Source: Mytilus californianus
Taxonomy: Eukaryota; Mollusca; Bivalvia; Mytilida; Mytilidae
Assembly (NCBI RefSeq): GCF_021869535.1
Contig: NW_026262581.1
Coordinates: 77,219,955-77,283,954 of the forward strand
Length of the DNA: 64,000 nucleotides
Reading direction: 5' to 3'
Of the stretch, positions 10,531 through 24,393 are shown piece by piece (within the stretch, counting starts at the first letter, position 1; each line of letters opens with the position of its first letter). The notes beneath the pieces were generated by a model, which saw nothing but the letters and a program-made list of their open reading frames with translations, did no database searches and was not told where the DNA came from. A program made the position numbers and the translations under genes.

Positions 10531-13500
10531 GGCCAGTTTGAAACACAAAAGTGAACACAGTCATATGTTTCACCTACAATATATGGAATGATTTTAAAGG
10601 TCAATGAACTCTGTAACTGAAATCAAGGTTAAATAAATCTTAACAAATACCTCTTAATTCACATACACAATATTTTTCCACAATTGAAATAAATGTAAGT
10701 AATCATTACAGCTGAGTCCCCATAATTTAAAATAAACTTCAATACCATATTATAGCATTTTATTCAGAATAAAGTCAGCATAATTTCTCAGGGCAATGCA
10801 GTTTGTAACTATAATCTTCTGTAGGAGCGTTATGACATCATTATAGAAGTTAACCCACCACTGGTTATCTATACGTCATTATTGCAATCTCAATAACTCA
10901 ATGATATACATGCAGTCTGTGATTTTAATAGCTTCTGTAAGATATTTAATTGCAGATTCTAGTAGAGATTGCAGTGAAATGAACATTCTAGGTTTTTTTT
11001 AAATAGTTATGGACCAAAAAACTTGTCAAAATAGCTCTTTTAGGCTTCTTTGTCAAAAATGTTGTTTATTCTCCAAAGAAGGGGGTTTATAATAAGGATG
11101 TTACTGTTGAAATTATTTGTTGAAATAAAGGGTTTTTCTAGAGCACTGGTGACATGACTGTAACAGTCTCCCTATTTGTTCAGAAGCTTTTTCTACTAAA
11201 TTAATCTGCATGCAAGTTGTTAAAGTTGGAGGTCATGATTTCAAACACTGAGTGGCCAATAGTTCTAGGTTTGTAAAAAAAAATTAAAATAAAAGGTGAG
11301 GTGGGAGGGGCAAGCAGGGAGTGTAAAACAGCAAAGAATAATTCATTTGGTCATTACAATTTATTTACTAAAGTATCAGACTAATACTTATGTCAAAAGC
11401 ACTCGATGACAGTGCTGTCTCAAATATTAACCAAGACCCAATTTACTTGTGAACTATTTGTCACAATGTGTAAACAAATTTGTATCTTCATTTGTGCATA
11501 AGAATTGCAATGGATATACTTGTCGGACATTTCCTTGGCCTTGACTGGATTTTAAACATTAAGAACACCAACTCATCTTATTTAAATTCATGCATTTAAA
11601 ATAGAAAATTGTAAATTGAAAGCTTACCCTTCTTTTAGACATTCTTTAATAAATATTTCTTGTGTACTTTCCTCCCTGTATACATTAAAGATCAATAATT
11701 ATTACAGGTAAATAATTGTTGACCACTGAATACACACCTGGACTGGACAGAATTAATCAACCATTCAAATCATAACATTTTAATATAAAGAATTTTGTGA
11801 ACCTTGCAATTCAAGATCTATTTCAAGACAGGATACACAATTAAAAATAAATTATATTTTTTGTAAAACACATTGAAGTAAGATCACATTGGCTCTATCT
11901 ATATTTACATTCTTTATTACTAGTGAACCACAAATTATATTTTGCAACAGAAGGAGATGAAATAATAAAAAAGACGATTTTGATTGGGACACTATACAAT
12001 AAACCATGTTAGAAATTTATTCTAAGCAAGATAGAATTATACAATGGTAGTAAAAATACAAGTTTATTATGCATATAAGATATGAATCAATGAGACCATT
12101 ATATTCTATGCCCTCAGCACAAATGTTAACCAGCTTTCAAAGATATACATATCAATCATCCCCTAACACAAAGATATTTGAACTTATTTTTAGAAGTGAA
12201 TTGCTAATTAAATTATGAGTATAGAGATGATAAAAAGGCATTATTACCTGTATGCCAAGGTAAACATAAATATGCACCTGGTGTTCTGTGAAGGTTTATT
12301 TGAGAAATCTAGTTAACAAAATAAATACAATTTAAAACATTATCTTTTATATATATACTTTCAATTATTGATTCTGAACTCCCACCAAATGTTTTATTTG
12401 TGATTGACTGATTTTTACTTGCTAAATATTTATTTGTAGTATTTAAACATTGACCTTCAAATTTTAACATCAAAGGTTACATATATAATATTGATACCAA
12501 TAATTTATAAATTGATGGGGGTATTCACAGCACATCTAATTCTTATGATGATACACACAATACACAATAAATTGGATTACATTTCCCCCTGTTATTTCTT
12601 TTCCAGATCAACAATATTTAGTGGAGTGAAGAGTCATTTAAAAATGTACTATAAAAGTTGCAATACATAAAAGTTGTTTTAAGATGCTGAACATTCTCAA
12701 ATAAAAAACCTATTGAACTTTACCCAGCAAACTGAAAGTGTTACTTAGCTTATTAAGTAATATTAAAATATAATTTTTATTTCAAATTTTACAAAATATA
12801 TCATGAAAAATATTGTTATTCCTACAAAAAGTGAAATATTTATTTTCAGAACATATGAAATGTTTACTTTTTTTCAAATATCAAAATCATTATGGTTCTT
12901 GAAAATGTCTTTTTATAATTATTTCTAATAATTTAGTCCTAACAGGTTTGGGACTTTCCAGTATACCAATGAAATGTTTATACTAACATAAACTATCTCT
13001 ATAGAGTCAAAATATCTCTTAAGTGTGATTTCTTAACACAGTGGAAACTACAGATTACCCCTACTACTGTATCACCACCAAATAGTATGGTGACCTTGCT
13101 CATGTCCAAGGGTGTTACAGTGACAATTAAAACCACAAACAATCTTTTTATGTCAATCAAACAACAAAAAAAATATAAATTTTCCATTAATATTCATAAA
13201 TGTCACAATATACTAGACAGAGTGTAAAAGACAATAGAATATTGACACATTAGAATGAATAACCCTACAGACAATAAAACATGGAGAAGACAGGTGTATG
13301 ACATTGACCTCATGTTCTCTTATGTTTCTGTCTGACTAACATGAGACTAATTTACCACAGGGAGCTCTTTAGGAGGCAGTGGTCAAAGTGCCATGACACA
13401 GGCTCTCACCCATGCCAATCAGCTTATTTTTTATGCACTTTAAATTCTTTTAGTTGAAAACTCCTCTTCCTATTCATAAACTTACACAATGAGGTCAATT

Positions 13501-14689
13501 GGACTTAAAATGAGAAACACAATTATGATTGTTAGCCTGTAAGAATAACTCCACTTTAGAAATGAACTCCCAACTTACAACTTAATGAAGTTTTAAAACT
13601 GTATCAGAGTCACTGAATCCTGAAATGTGGGTCCATGAGACCTTTGTCCTCAGACAAATATTGCTGTTTCAGAGAATTGACTGAGCTAATATTTTAGTTA
13701 TTTCTAAAGGGCAGAAAACCATAGAAGATATCAAAGAACAAAATTCCATTTTGTGAAAAAAGGGGGGGTGTCTTTAATCTGAGAAGTTGTACTATAAATG
13801 ACTCTTAAAAGTTTTCTAAATTGTAGAAAATTAAGTCTGGTATAGTGTCTTGAAAATATAAAACCACAATATTCAAAAACTTTGAAATGATGCAATCATA
13901 CATATCCAAGTTTACAACATGAACAGACAGAAATAAAGAACATGTTACTACTGTAGCCAACATAACAGGAAATGCACATATTGACAATTCTAGGGGTTGA
14001 AAATCAGGCTAATAAAGACCTAGAGATACTTTTAAAACTGAAAACAGTTCCATATTTTCTAAAAATTGAAACAAATTAGAGATATTTAATGTATTTGACT
14101 GATCAACATTTTACCAATGTATAAAGTCATGGTAGTACTTTGATCTATAATACATTTAACCCATCTGAAATGGTATAATAGATAGTCATCCATTGACCTT
14201 TGACCATTTTTCCCCTTAACCTCAACTCTTCTAAAAAAAAATCAAATATTATAACTAAATATATTCACAGATTTTTGTTAACAGTTATTTCCTTGAATAT
14301 AAACTGTATTGTATAAGACATGATGAATGTAATTGATAAAGAATGACAAATCAATTCTATGATTCATTGCATAGACAATTCTATATTCCTAAAGAAAAGG
14401 CTTTGATTGTACAAAGTTACAGTAAACCTCCTACATTAACAAACATTCCATAAATACAACATGCAGGAAAGGAAAAAAAAGATCCCTATAGTCTATCAAG
14501 CAATCATTAACCTTAACTGAACTCACAGCTTTCTTCAAGTTTTAAGAAAGGAAAGATGTGACTATCAAGTTCTGGTCAAAAGAGTAATCAGCATTATTTC
14601 ACATCAAGCTGATTCATGTTACAAGTTTCTTTCTTGGTAAGGAAAGCCATTGCCCAAAAGAATAACTCAGGAATAATACAAAGTCATTG
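10531..14689. other. Gene-free stretch
   Basis: Low-GC sequence with no ORF, array or inverted repeat that I can support. One weak splice pair (12248-12285) is listed under rejected items. Probably intron. Confidence 0.5.
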
Positions 14690-14875
14690 TGTAGTAGACG
14701 GATTCATAGCAAGATGGTCATTATCAATTCTGAGGAAGTCATTTTTGATTCTGAGTAAATTATTATTTATCAATTCAGAGAAAGGCGTTTTCAATTTGGA
14801 TGAAGATTCACAAAGTTCTAATATAATGAGAGTCATTATTAATTGTGAGTAACACAAACCATTATCCATTCAGAG
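14690..14875. repeat. Short degenerate tandem repeat
   Basis: Six or seven loose copies of a ~28-bp unit of the type 'gtcattatcaattctgag', with many substitutions. No function apparent; the overlapping short ORFs on both strands are a by-product. Confidence 0.45.
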
Positions 14876-14990
14876 TATAAAATCATTGCATATAAATACA
14901 AGAAGTGGGTACTAATAAATGAGACAGCAAACCAACAACAACTAGAGGTTCTGAAAACAAAGCTCAGAAAAATATACATCCTTTACCCTT

Positions 14991-15326
14991 AACAGGCTAT
15001 TATTTGAACTTGGAATTATTTTTAATTATGGAATTTGCATTATTTCTTGTGCTTGAAATTTTTAATGAATTCCATGTTTATTCTGTATTATAATGTTCTG
15101 TGCTGCGCACAACACTTTCTATTACAAAGAAGATAGCACATTTCAATAGAATGTACTGTGCCGCGCACAACACTATCTATACAAAATACATTGTGTGGAA
15201 AGTGTTATGCACCGCTCAAAACATAATAATACTTAATAAACATGGAATTTATCAAAAATTTCAAACACATGAAATTATGCAAATTCCATAATTAAAAATA
15301 ATTCCAAGTTCAAATAATAGCCTGTT
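14991..15326. mobile_element. Palindromic MITE, 336 bp
   Basis: Arms begin 'aacaggctattatttgaact' at 14991 and end with its exact complement at 15326. The inverted match continues inwards with small gaps for about 130 bp per side. CCTT flanks both ends and may be a target duplication. The centre holds an extra copy of a 'ctgtgccgcgcacaacact' segment, which is also present in the left arm, so the loop has been expanded. Confidence 0.8.
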
Positions 15327-15870
15327 CCTTGTATCCATCATAATATGCAAAGTATTAACCTTGACCTTACAGACACTTAAGATATTCCAACCATATTAGC
15401 AAAACACCCTCTAGTGGTGGGCAGCAATATACAATAATATCAAGGCTCATTATTATCTATTAGGCATTTAAACAATCGGAGTCAGAGACCTTGCAGAGAG
15501 ACAATAAAACCTTATTCCTGACTCACTTTCTAGTGTTGGGCAACAATTCATCATTTATTAACAAAAATCTAAACCCTTCAAGGCATTCAAAAGTTTTGAG
15601 TTGAATAAAGTTTTACATATTTGAAGCTATGTTTGTGACTGTGACCTTGCAGAAAGACATTCCAACCTAAATCATGACACAACTTCTTGTCGTGGGCAAC
15701 TTAAATGCCAAGTTTCATCAATTCCTTCAAGGCATTCATAAGTTCTGAATATGACACAACTTGCACATGTACATGTATACATACAGACAGACGAATATAT
15801 AGACAGAAATAAGAGTGACAGTGATTTAGTCATTATATTCTTAAAAGGAAAAACATTTGCAATCATACAA
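15327..15870 (+). repeat. Degenerate tandem-core element
   Basis: Two loose units about 150 bp apart ('cattcaaaagttttgagtt' near 15587, 'cattcataagttctgaata' near 15733) are followed by 'cagacagacgaat'. This looks like a worn copy of the hairpin-ended class; no terminal hairpin survives. Confidence 0.4.
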
Positions 15871-18800
15871 GGTCTCCTTTATTTTTATATTGAACCACCA
15901 GTAAACAAATAAAAGGGCAAAACAAATCATTCTTAAGGTTTAGTAGAAAAAATGACTTTTGTCAATAGAAATGGAGATATTTAAATGTTCTTTTATCATA
16001 GATCCTGGCTTTAGAAAGTTAATAAGAAATTCTACAGTAAATTAATGTATTGTTATAATAATGGACAATGGCAGCTTTGATCACTATCTGCACATTTCTC
16101 ATATTTATAAATGGAAAATGTAAACAAGAAATGATAGCTAGATCATTGAGGCTTACTTATCTAGAACTGATAGTAAATCCAAATGGACAATATGTACTCT
16201 TTCTCTTATTTACTGAATCTGTTTATTTATAATGGATAAATTATACATCCTGCGTTACATAACTACTAAATAAACTATGCATAGTCTTGCATTTATGCAT
16301 AAATCTAGTTAGGAAATGACATTTGATTTTTGCTCATTAATTAGGCAGTGGCTGAAGTTTCTGTTAGTCAACAATGACACACATCAAGCTGGAGTTACTA
16401 AAGCAATGTTAAAATGTTTCTAGAATTATATCTCTTTATAATTTTGCAAACATGTGTAACAGTGCATTAAAATCACTTTAAGTGCTAGACAGAACATAAG
16501 CCAAAACTTGTTTCTATATCTTATCACATGACATAATCATGTCATTTTAATTAGTCATATTATTATGCATTGTCATTAAAATTCATAACAAATTTCATCT
16601 CAGTGCAATTACATATTAAATATGCTGAAGAATTTTTGATCATACAAAAACCTTTATATACATGTATTAAACAGGAATAAACGATGTACATGAAAACAAG
16701 TGTACTGGATAAGTCCATAGTCAAGAAATATACCTGTAGTTTATTGTCAATTGGAGACCCTTTTTAACCATTATCCCTCAAATGGCCTCTTTACATGAAT
16801 CCTGACTGCTTTAAAAGAAAAAAAGTATCAGTGATCTAAGCCCTTAGTTATTTGTTATAGTCACAAACAGACTTAGTCCTGAGGTAACAATAGTAAACGG
16901 ACCATTTTTACTGTGCTGTTATTGTTGCTATGCAATAATAATGTCCAATATGGAATGAAATAATGATTTTTTAGAAGTGGAATGCATGCTTTTGGCCTGC
17001 AATCATTGATTTATTTTACAAAATCTCTACGAAATCTATTAACACTCAATTTTAATAGAGAATCATGTTTGTCTCCGCTCCACAATCTAAATATCATTTC
17101 TATCAAAGAGTAGAACTCCCCCCCCCCCCCCCATCTACATTCAGTTGCAGGATAAAACACAATATTTCTACTCTCTATAAATATAGTTTTATCAATACTC
17201 ACTAAATAAGATCAGTATAAGAATCACCTTTTTTTCTTTTTGAATAAATATGAAGCTTATAATTTAATTTTTCATATCTTTTAGGCTTTTCCCATTAAGG
17301 TATACAATGTTTTGTTTTTGCATTGAATTTGATAAAAATATTGTAGAACTGAAGTGAAAAATATAAATAAAACCTACCCTACATTTACAAGTCTGTCCTA
17401 TAGTAAAATGATATATCAATTGAACACAACATCATTTTTGACATGGACTTTTGTTCAGTATCCTGAGGCCAAATAAAAAGGTACTGGGGAGATGAAAATA
17501 GTCCATACAAAAATGCCACTTACTTAAAATTAATAGTTATTCACATGTCAATCAATCCATCAAAGTCAGTCAGTTCAAAAATGTAGGTGTTTAAAAAGTT
17601 CAAGGTAACATACAATATCTAAACATATTTTATATTGATCAGACATATTGACTGGCTACTATTTATATATAAAATGGATTATATAAACAAAAGTACTGCA
17701 GAAATTTATTAAGGCTATAAATTAAGGTTTAAAATCAACTGACAAATTGAAAATATGTCAAATTAAAATCTATTTTAACTCTAGTTTTAGTTTCCATCTT
17801 CTGTATAATAAATTTGAATAGTTTAGATACTAGTCTTTGTACCTTTTTTTTGTTGGGTCATTTGACTGTATTATTATACCTACCAAACTTTACAATTTAA
17901 AGACCTGTATGTCAATTTTCTGAAGAAAAAAACAAACTGATGAATAAGAGCATTCCTTCCTTTATCAGCTCACATAACTCATCAATACATTAAAATTCAA
18001 TACTCAAGATAAATATGTTTTATCTTTAAATTGAATCAGTTACCCAAGACAAAATCTTTTTAAGTAAATATTTCTCTGTATAAGTTCAATATTACCAACT
18101 TATTGCAAATTGCTTCATTACTCAACCTATATTTCATTCACCCATTTTTTCTTTTAACTCATCTCCTTTGAAACTCTTCCTCTTTCACACTAAATGCATG
18201 TGATTCCTTCTTCTGAGTGAGTGTCACTCAAAATACCAAATGTGTCTCTGTTTGATTCTGATTTTCTGTTTTAAACATTTTTGGTACTTACTACTCACTG
18301 CACACATTGATGAAATCTTCAGATGAAAATACTTCATAATGAATTAAAACTGTTTAAACATTATCTGTCCATACTAACAAAATTACCATATGACATGTAT
18401 ATAGACCATGCAGCTCTCATTATTCTAATTTGTTATTCAAAACCAAAGTGCATCAATACAGAATCTTCATAAAACAAATCTAAAAATAGTACTAATTCAT
18501 TATCAAACCTTTAGGCAGATCCTATCAGAATGCATTGTTAATGAATTAATCCCTCACAGAAAACATATCCTCTTACTATCCCTCAGCTATTACATTGATG
18601 GTAATAGTAGTACATATATCGTCCTGTGACAGTCAATGATGTAACACACAGTATACACAAGGATAGATTTAACTACTGCATTGATTGCTATACCTTTCCA
18701 TTCCAATCAATTAACACAAGACGTAACTATGGAAACCAACTATTCCACCCCAAAAAATAAGACCGACTGCAAGAATTTTTTTTCACACATTTTTTTGTAT

Positions 18801-20510
18801 CCATTGAATTCCACACTATACCTGTATTGATGGCAGTCTGCAGGGGGGTAATATTGATGCATTGATCAGGGTGGGTAACACATTACTAATCATTATTGGT
18901 AGTCAATACATTCCAAAGACATTCTCTTATCTTTTGTGACCTTTGTATACAATTAATTCATTTTTAATGTTACTTTTCCAATTTGAAAAGTATCTGAGAT
19001 ATAAGGACTGTTATGTAAAGGAAATCGACAGTTTTATCAATGAATGTATTACAACATATGTTGCTGTTTTTATTGAGCTAGGTGGCTTGTTAGTACTTCA
19101 GATGTATATGTCTAACTACATTTCAATTCATTGAGATAAGACCCTTATTAGATGAACTTCTTTTGAAAACTTCAATGCTAATACATTTTTGTCATTGTAA
19201 GTATTGCTGCTTACAAGGTATTAATTGAAATAAGGGTTCTTTATGGTAAATGGAACTTATCATCCCATTTTTACTAACCAAAACAGCAGGTGCCATGTCA
19301 TCCTGAGTTCACCTGTTGATCAAGTTTGTGTCGGTCATTTTGGTTTTCTGTGCAATGTTTTGTGGACAGTTGTTTGTTTTTTTGTATTTTTTCTCTACAG
19401 TCCTAAATCCATGCACAAGAAAGTGAAAATTTCATATCTTCTCTCAATTATAAAATGGTTAAAAAGGATTATAAATCTGTCATTTCATACTGATAAGCCG
19501 ACTGATAATATTACTTAACAGATGTTTAAAACACAAAATTGTTAAACTTTAAAAGTTTTAGGAAAATGCACAGGCACATGCGAGGTTGACCCCCCCCCCC
19601 CCCCCTTTTTTTTGAGTTTAATTCTTATTTTGGAAACATTCTTTGATATTGTTTATCCTGACTTTCAAGATTTATTTGAAAACCTAATTATTTTTAAACA
19701 TGGGTTTTAAAAATATCCTAATCTTGCAATTTATTGAAAAAATCAAATTTTGTAAAAAAAAATCAAAATCACATATAATGAAAAAAAAAAGATATATATC
19801 TTGATTGGTATTTTGTATTTCATTGTATCCCTTCTTGCAACAATTGTCACCTATAGATTGAGAAAGAAACCATGTGGTATCTGTGAACTAACATAATATA
19901 ATTGATGTGACAGTTTAATTTGAAAATATGGTGTTTTCTAAGTGGTGCAGGAGATAAGTTCACTTTTTATTCAACATCATTTTGATGCAAATTCTTGGGC
20001 TTAGTTGTAAAACTGTCTAGGCCATTGTATTGTATATTTTTCTTCGACTTATGATTTTTGTTTGTCCTCTTTCTCCCCTTTTACTCTCTTATGCTACAAA
20101 CTCAAGACAAATCAGTGCTGAGGTCTGCCATAAAAAGGACAGTTGAAAAACTGAAAACAACTACAAAAAAACTTTTGATTTTATTCCCCCCTTTTTCATT
20201 CAAGGTAAAATAAGAAGTACAAGAAGGTAGAACAAGAAATTACAAAAATATCTAAAGTCTTACTTGTCTCAATGTGAAAAATGACTGACATTAAATTGTT
20301 GGTAAGTTGCAATGGAACCAACATGTTTGTGTCCTTTAACAGGTTTTTAAATCAAACTTCTTCCTCTAAAACAACATCATTAAAATAAACATGGTATCCC
20401 CAGAGTGTCAATCATATCATATTTCCTTATTTCTATATTTATATCAGAACATCTTTTGGCTACAACTTTTGAACTTTTATTCTTTTTTAATTGAGTAATA
20501 AATATGAGAA
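15871..20510. other. Gene-free stretch
   Basis: AT-rich sequence with C runs near 17120 and 19590 and A/T runs, but no supportable gene, array or inverted repeat. The phrases at 19330-19400 and 20020-20180 look like worn dispersed repeats. Probably intron. Confidence 0.45.
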
Positions 20511-20516
20511 ACTTAC

Positions 20517-20538
20517 CTGGTCTTTAGCCATTAATTAC
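20517..20538 (-). other. ATP2B: Candidate 22-nt 5'-UTR micro-exon of PMCA
   Basis: The minus strand reads an acceptor 'tttttattcttgcag', then 22 nt GTAATTAATGGCTAAAGACCAG is the exon (positions 20538 to 20517), then the donor GTAAGTTT at 20516-20509. Both sites match consensus well. The exon contains ATG GCT AAA GAC CAG and ends exactly on a codon. Joined to the exon at 4529 it gives an 11-codon uORF (MAKDQTNKLKT, stop) that ends 8 nt before the PMCA ATG. Found only by splice-site reading; a chance match is possible. Confidence 0.4.
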
Positions 20539-21484
20539 CTGCAAGAATAAAAATAATAAATATTACAAAAATATTACAACTTTGCTTTCCCCTACTTTTT
20601 CTACAATTTTCTTTTCCAAGTCAATGATAAATCTTCAAATTCTGATATAATTGCTTTAAAAAAATATACATATATATCTTTTCAATTTAGTTTTAATTGC
20701 TTGTCACAACCGTGTTTGGCCAATGGTCAAAAGTATATTTTTGACCATCACAAGATTTGGTCCATTGAGACTATTTTCTTTATAAAGAATATACAATAAG
20801 CAAGGGAGTTAACTCAACCGTAGAATAATTTATAATGGAATCCAATGTGCACCAGAAAAGGTTTTTACAAATCAAAGCTACCTAAGGATAGATTTATAAA
20901 TGAGCAGTCTGTAACTGACAGTTTATTCTTTCATCCATTCAAGTCATAATATAACGTACTGCTCATAAATCTATTCCTTATTCCTGACTTTTTAGTGAAA
21001 GAAAATACTATATCAAACAACAGTGAATACAGACAATGGATATGCACACAAGAGGCTCTGACTTGCAGTTCCTGAGAAAAACATCAACATTTCTATGTCC
21101 ATCAATGTAAAGATTAAAACATTTATGGGACTAACAGGAAGAAGGTAAAGACAGACATTCTATCTTGTCAAACTGCAGAGGTTACCAATGTGAAGCTAAG
21201 TGGTACTCAATATCAATAAGCTCTTGTAGTTGACAAAAAAAATGGTACAAAACATATGAAGAACATTACATGTATGCTGCAAACAGGAAGTAGATAAGTG
21301 ATAGATCTGAAACATGTCACACATTTAAGCTTTCAAATATGATGATTGGTAACAAAACTCAAGCTCTCATTAGTATATTTGTAGTTGCTGAGAAAAATGG
21401 GTTGACAATTTCTTGGGACAGCATAAATGTGAAGAATATATGAAAGTGCTTTGTGGGCCATAAACCTTATGTACACAAAAGTAC
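20539..21484. other. Gene-free stretch with worn repeat
   Basis: No ORF. At 21060-21450 phrases such as 'gcaaacaggaagtagataagtgat' and 'ttgctgagaaaaat' resemble the F-family core at 3169-3420, in the same plus orientation, without terminal hairpins. Confidence 0.4.
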
Positions 21485-21765
21485 TACCGCATTTTTGCGC
21501 CTGTCCCAAGTCAGGAGCCTCTGGCCTTCGTTAGTCTTGTATCTTTTTTTAATTTTAGTTCATTTATATGTTTTGGAGTTTAGTGTGACGTCCATTTTCA
21601 CTGAACTAGTACACAATTTTATTTAGGGGCCAGCTGAGGACATCCTCCGGGAGCGGGATTTTCTCGCTGCGTTGAAGACCCATTGGTGGCCTTCGGCTGT
21701 TGTCTGCTCTTTGGTCAGGTTTTTGTCTCTTTGACATATTCCCCATTTCCATTCTCAATTTTATT
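21485..21765 (+). repeat. Mussel dispersed repeat ('aagtcaggagcctctgg' family)
   Basis: Starts 'cgcctgtcccaagtcagga' and continues through 'gggagcgggattttctcgct' to 'ttgtctctttgacatattcc'. The opening phrase recurs at about 23490. The 83-codon ORF on its minus strand is a familiar by-product of this repeat, not a gene. Confidence 0.6.
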
Positions 21766-23145
21766 ATATGAAAATCTAAAGGATTCTGAAATAACTCTTG
21801 ATGGACAGAAGTACTAGTATCAAGACTCAAAGGAATGCTAGAAAAATCAAATCTCATTTACATATAAATTTGCATAGTTAATTAAATGTTCACAACCAGG
21901 AAGAGTATAGAAATATGGCAAACTCCACTAATAAGAGATGTCAATCCCCAAAGGTCAGTAATGAAATGTTACTGAACATAAACTGTATTATTAAACATAA
22001 ACCTCAGTTATCTAATGGTACAATTGTAACACAATACCACAAACAGATCAGGATATTCAGGCCAAACCTTCTTACTGAACCAGAGGCCCCAAGGAGCCTG
22101 TATTGTTTACCTGGTAGCAGAAAGGTCTATAATTATGGCATATCATCATGATCAAGTCAAATGTTGGGGATGATAGGGTGAACAAACAAAATGGGCTGTC
22201 ATAATATTGAATAATTACAAATGTTTTTTGGTTTTAAAATAAAATGAGGCAATAATAAAGTTAATCTTGATGCTATTAATTATCAGTACATGAAGTTCAT
22301 TCACTTTTAATCTAAAACCCAGTAGAGGAAATTTATTAGTTTTTTGTGTACAGATGCAAAAATCGATACTTTTTTTCCAGCAGACAGAACTATTTGCCTA
22401 TGAGTAATATCTCTCAGCTAATGAAAAAAAAATAATATCTATATAAATTGAATGGTTTCAAAAATAATTAATTTGTTTTTAATTTCCTATTTCAGATTTT
22501 TAAAGCATTTGATTTTTCGATAAAATAAACTGCTTTAAAATATCATAAGCATTCTTCAAGAAACAAAAGTTTATTAACAGCTTCTCCCCTGAATATATAT
22601 ACAAGGATTGTACTTCTTATACAAGGAATAATTAAAAAATTTTGCATTACAATTACATGTATAGTTAGCAGTCAGGTGATTCAGTCTTGGTTAGAGGACA
22701 GACATTAAGACAAGTAATTTAGAAAGGTATTTTAGTGCTACTTGTCATTTATACCGAATACTAAATAATATTCAAATGGATCTAGTAGAGTGATAAGGAA
22801 AATTGATTATTTAAAGAGTTTTGATGGATGGTGGACACCAACAAATACAAAACAAATGTAGCACAAGCTCACACTGGACTTTTTAGGCAACTGAGCTAAT
22901 TTAAATTCTAATCATATACAAAGATAATGGGAAAATATTTTTGAAGTCATAAGACATATCTAATATTCCTACCTACTTTGGAAAGAAGATCTTGCTATTT
23001 TCCTAGTAAAGAATTTTATTTGGAGTGGAAAGTTTTTTTTACTTTCGTCCTTCCAATAAATGTGTTGGAAAATGGATTGCAGTTTTCTTTATTTTCCTTT
23101 TTTATGTGAGAGACATATTTGTATAGGGAAATAAAATAAAACTAG
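21766..23145. other. Gene-free stretch
   Basis: AT-rich, with only short chance ORFs. No array, inverted repeat or splice pair that I can support. Confidence 0.4.
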
Positions 23146-23450
23146 ACAAAGTGATGCCCCCGCATTCCACTCTGAAGTAACTGTATTATAACAAAGTTAA
23201 TGTAGGACTTTCTTTGAGATATTATTGTGTCTGGGAGACACAATTGATGCCTCCGCAGATGCAAAGTGTTATTTTAAAATAACTATATTGTATTTACATT
23301 GTATCGTAGGTCAAATTTATTTGTTCAGTGTATGTTCACTGGTGTTAATATGTCCTTTGGTTGAGTTAAGCTATTTCAGTTGATATTTTATAGTGTGTCT
23401 TTCTATGTTGTGATGTTACACTATTGTTTCAGAAAAAGGGTGAAGGTTTG
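23146..23450 (+). mobile_element. Partial family F element with 5' hairpin
   Basis: 'gtgatgcccccgcattcc' near 23152 and a second start at 23225-23243, the hairpin TTGTGTCT-ggg-AGACACAA followed by 'ttgatgcctccgcaga'. Two 5' ends in tandem suggest a nested or duplicated copy. The 3' hairpin was not found. Confidence 0.5.
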
Positions 23451-23479
23451 GTACCATTAAAACATTTAAACCCACTGCA

Positions 23480-23770
23480 TTTGTTTGCACCTGTCCTAAG
23501 TCAGGAATCTGATGTTCAGTAGTTGTTGTTTGTTGATGTGGTTCATAAGTGTTTCTCGTTGTTGATATAGATTAGACCGTTGGTTTTCCCGTTTGAATGG
23601 TTTTACACTAGTAATTTTTGGGGCCCTTTATGGCTTATTGTTCGGTGTGAGCCAAGGCTCTGTGTTGAAGACCGTACTTTGACCTATAATGGTTTACTTT
23701 TATAAATTTTGACTTGGATGGAGAGTTGTCTCATTGGCACTCATACCACATCTTCTTATATCTATATAAC
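23480..23770 (+). repeat. Mussel dispersed repeat, longer copy
   Basis: Runs from 'gcacctgtcctaagtcagga' through 'gaccgttggttttcccgttt' and 'ttgaagaccgtactttgacc' to 'cataccacatcttcttatat'. The final part is the complement of the fragments at 7570, 8865 and 48484. Shorter relatives are at 24950-25090 and 29055-29240. Confidence 0.65.
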
Positions 23771-23776
23771 ATTTAA

Positions 23777-24393
23777 CCGCTTATACCCCAAAAATGACAA
23801 AGTTAAAATATCTCCCAAAAGAGCAAATATTTATAAAAATCAAAATCCTGACCACATGCACACCTTCAATACATGTACAAACAGCCAGCAAAGTGAAACC
23901 TTCCTAGCATTCAAACTGTACATGCTGTAGGAGAAGTTATCTGGAAGCGCTCCTCTTATACAAGTGAATACTCCAAAAAATGACAAAGTTCAACTATCTC
24001 CCAAAAGAGCAAATATTAATAAAAATCAAAATCCTGACCACATGCACACCTTCAATATATGTACAAACAGCCAGCAAAGTGAAAACTTCCTAGCATTTAA
24101 ACTGTAGGAGAAGTTATCTGGAAGCGCTCCTCTTATGCAAGTAAATACTCCAAAAAATGACAAAGTTCAACTATCTCCCAAGAGAGCAAAAATTAATAAA
24201 AATCAAAACCCTGACCATATGCACACCTTCAATATATGTACAAACAGTCAGCAAAGTGAAAACTTCCTAGGATTCAAACTGTAGGAGGAGTTATGCGGAA
24301 TAACTATATACCCATAATGGGACGGACGGACGGACAGACAGGGGTAAAACAATAAACCCCCCAACTTTTAGTTGCAGGTACATAAAAATTAAG
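23777..24393 (+). mobile_element. Tandem-core element, family G
   Basis: Three units start near 'aaaatgacaaagtt' at 23791, 23977 and 24154 (186 and 177 bp). They are followed by a GGAC-rich stretch 'gggacggacggacggacaga' and the tail 'ggggtaaaacaataaacccc'. A stem of GGGG with CCCC is possible at 24340-24361. It obeys the general plan: tandem core, GGAC stretch, GC-rich 3' stem. The 5' end is unclear and lies close to the dispersed repeat before it. Confidence 0.6.

Noticed and set aside
12248-12285. Possible 38-nt minus-strand exon (CACAG|AACACC ... CATACAG|GTAATA)
   Set aside because: The acceptor has a poor pyrimidine tract and the donor is only moderate; too weak without transcript data.
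17120-17131. C runs (also near 19591, 25990 and 46784) as regulatory or structural signals
   Set aside because: Simple homopolymers; no context suggesting function.
21606-21857. 83-codon minus-strand ORF
   Set aside because: It is antisense to a very common dispersed repeat and carries no domain.
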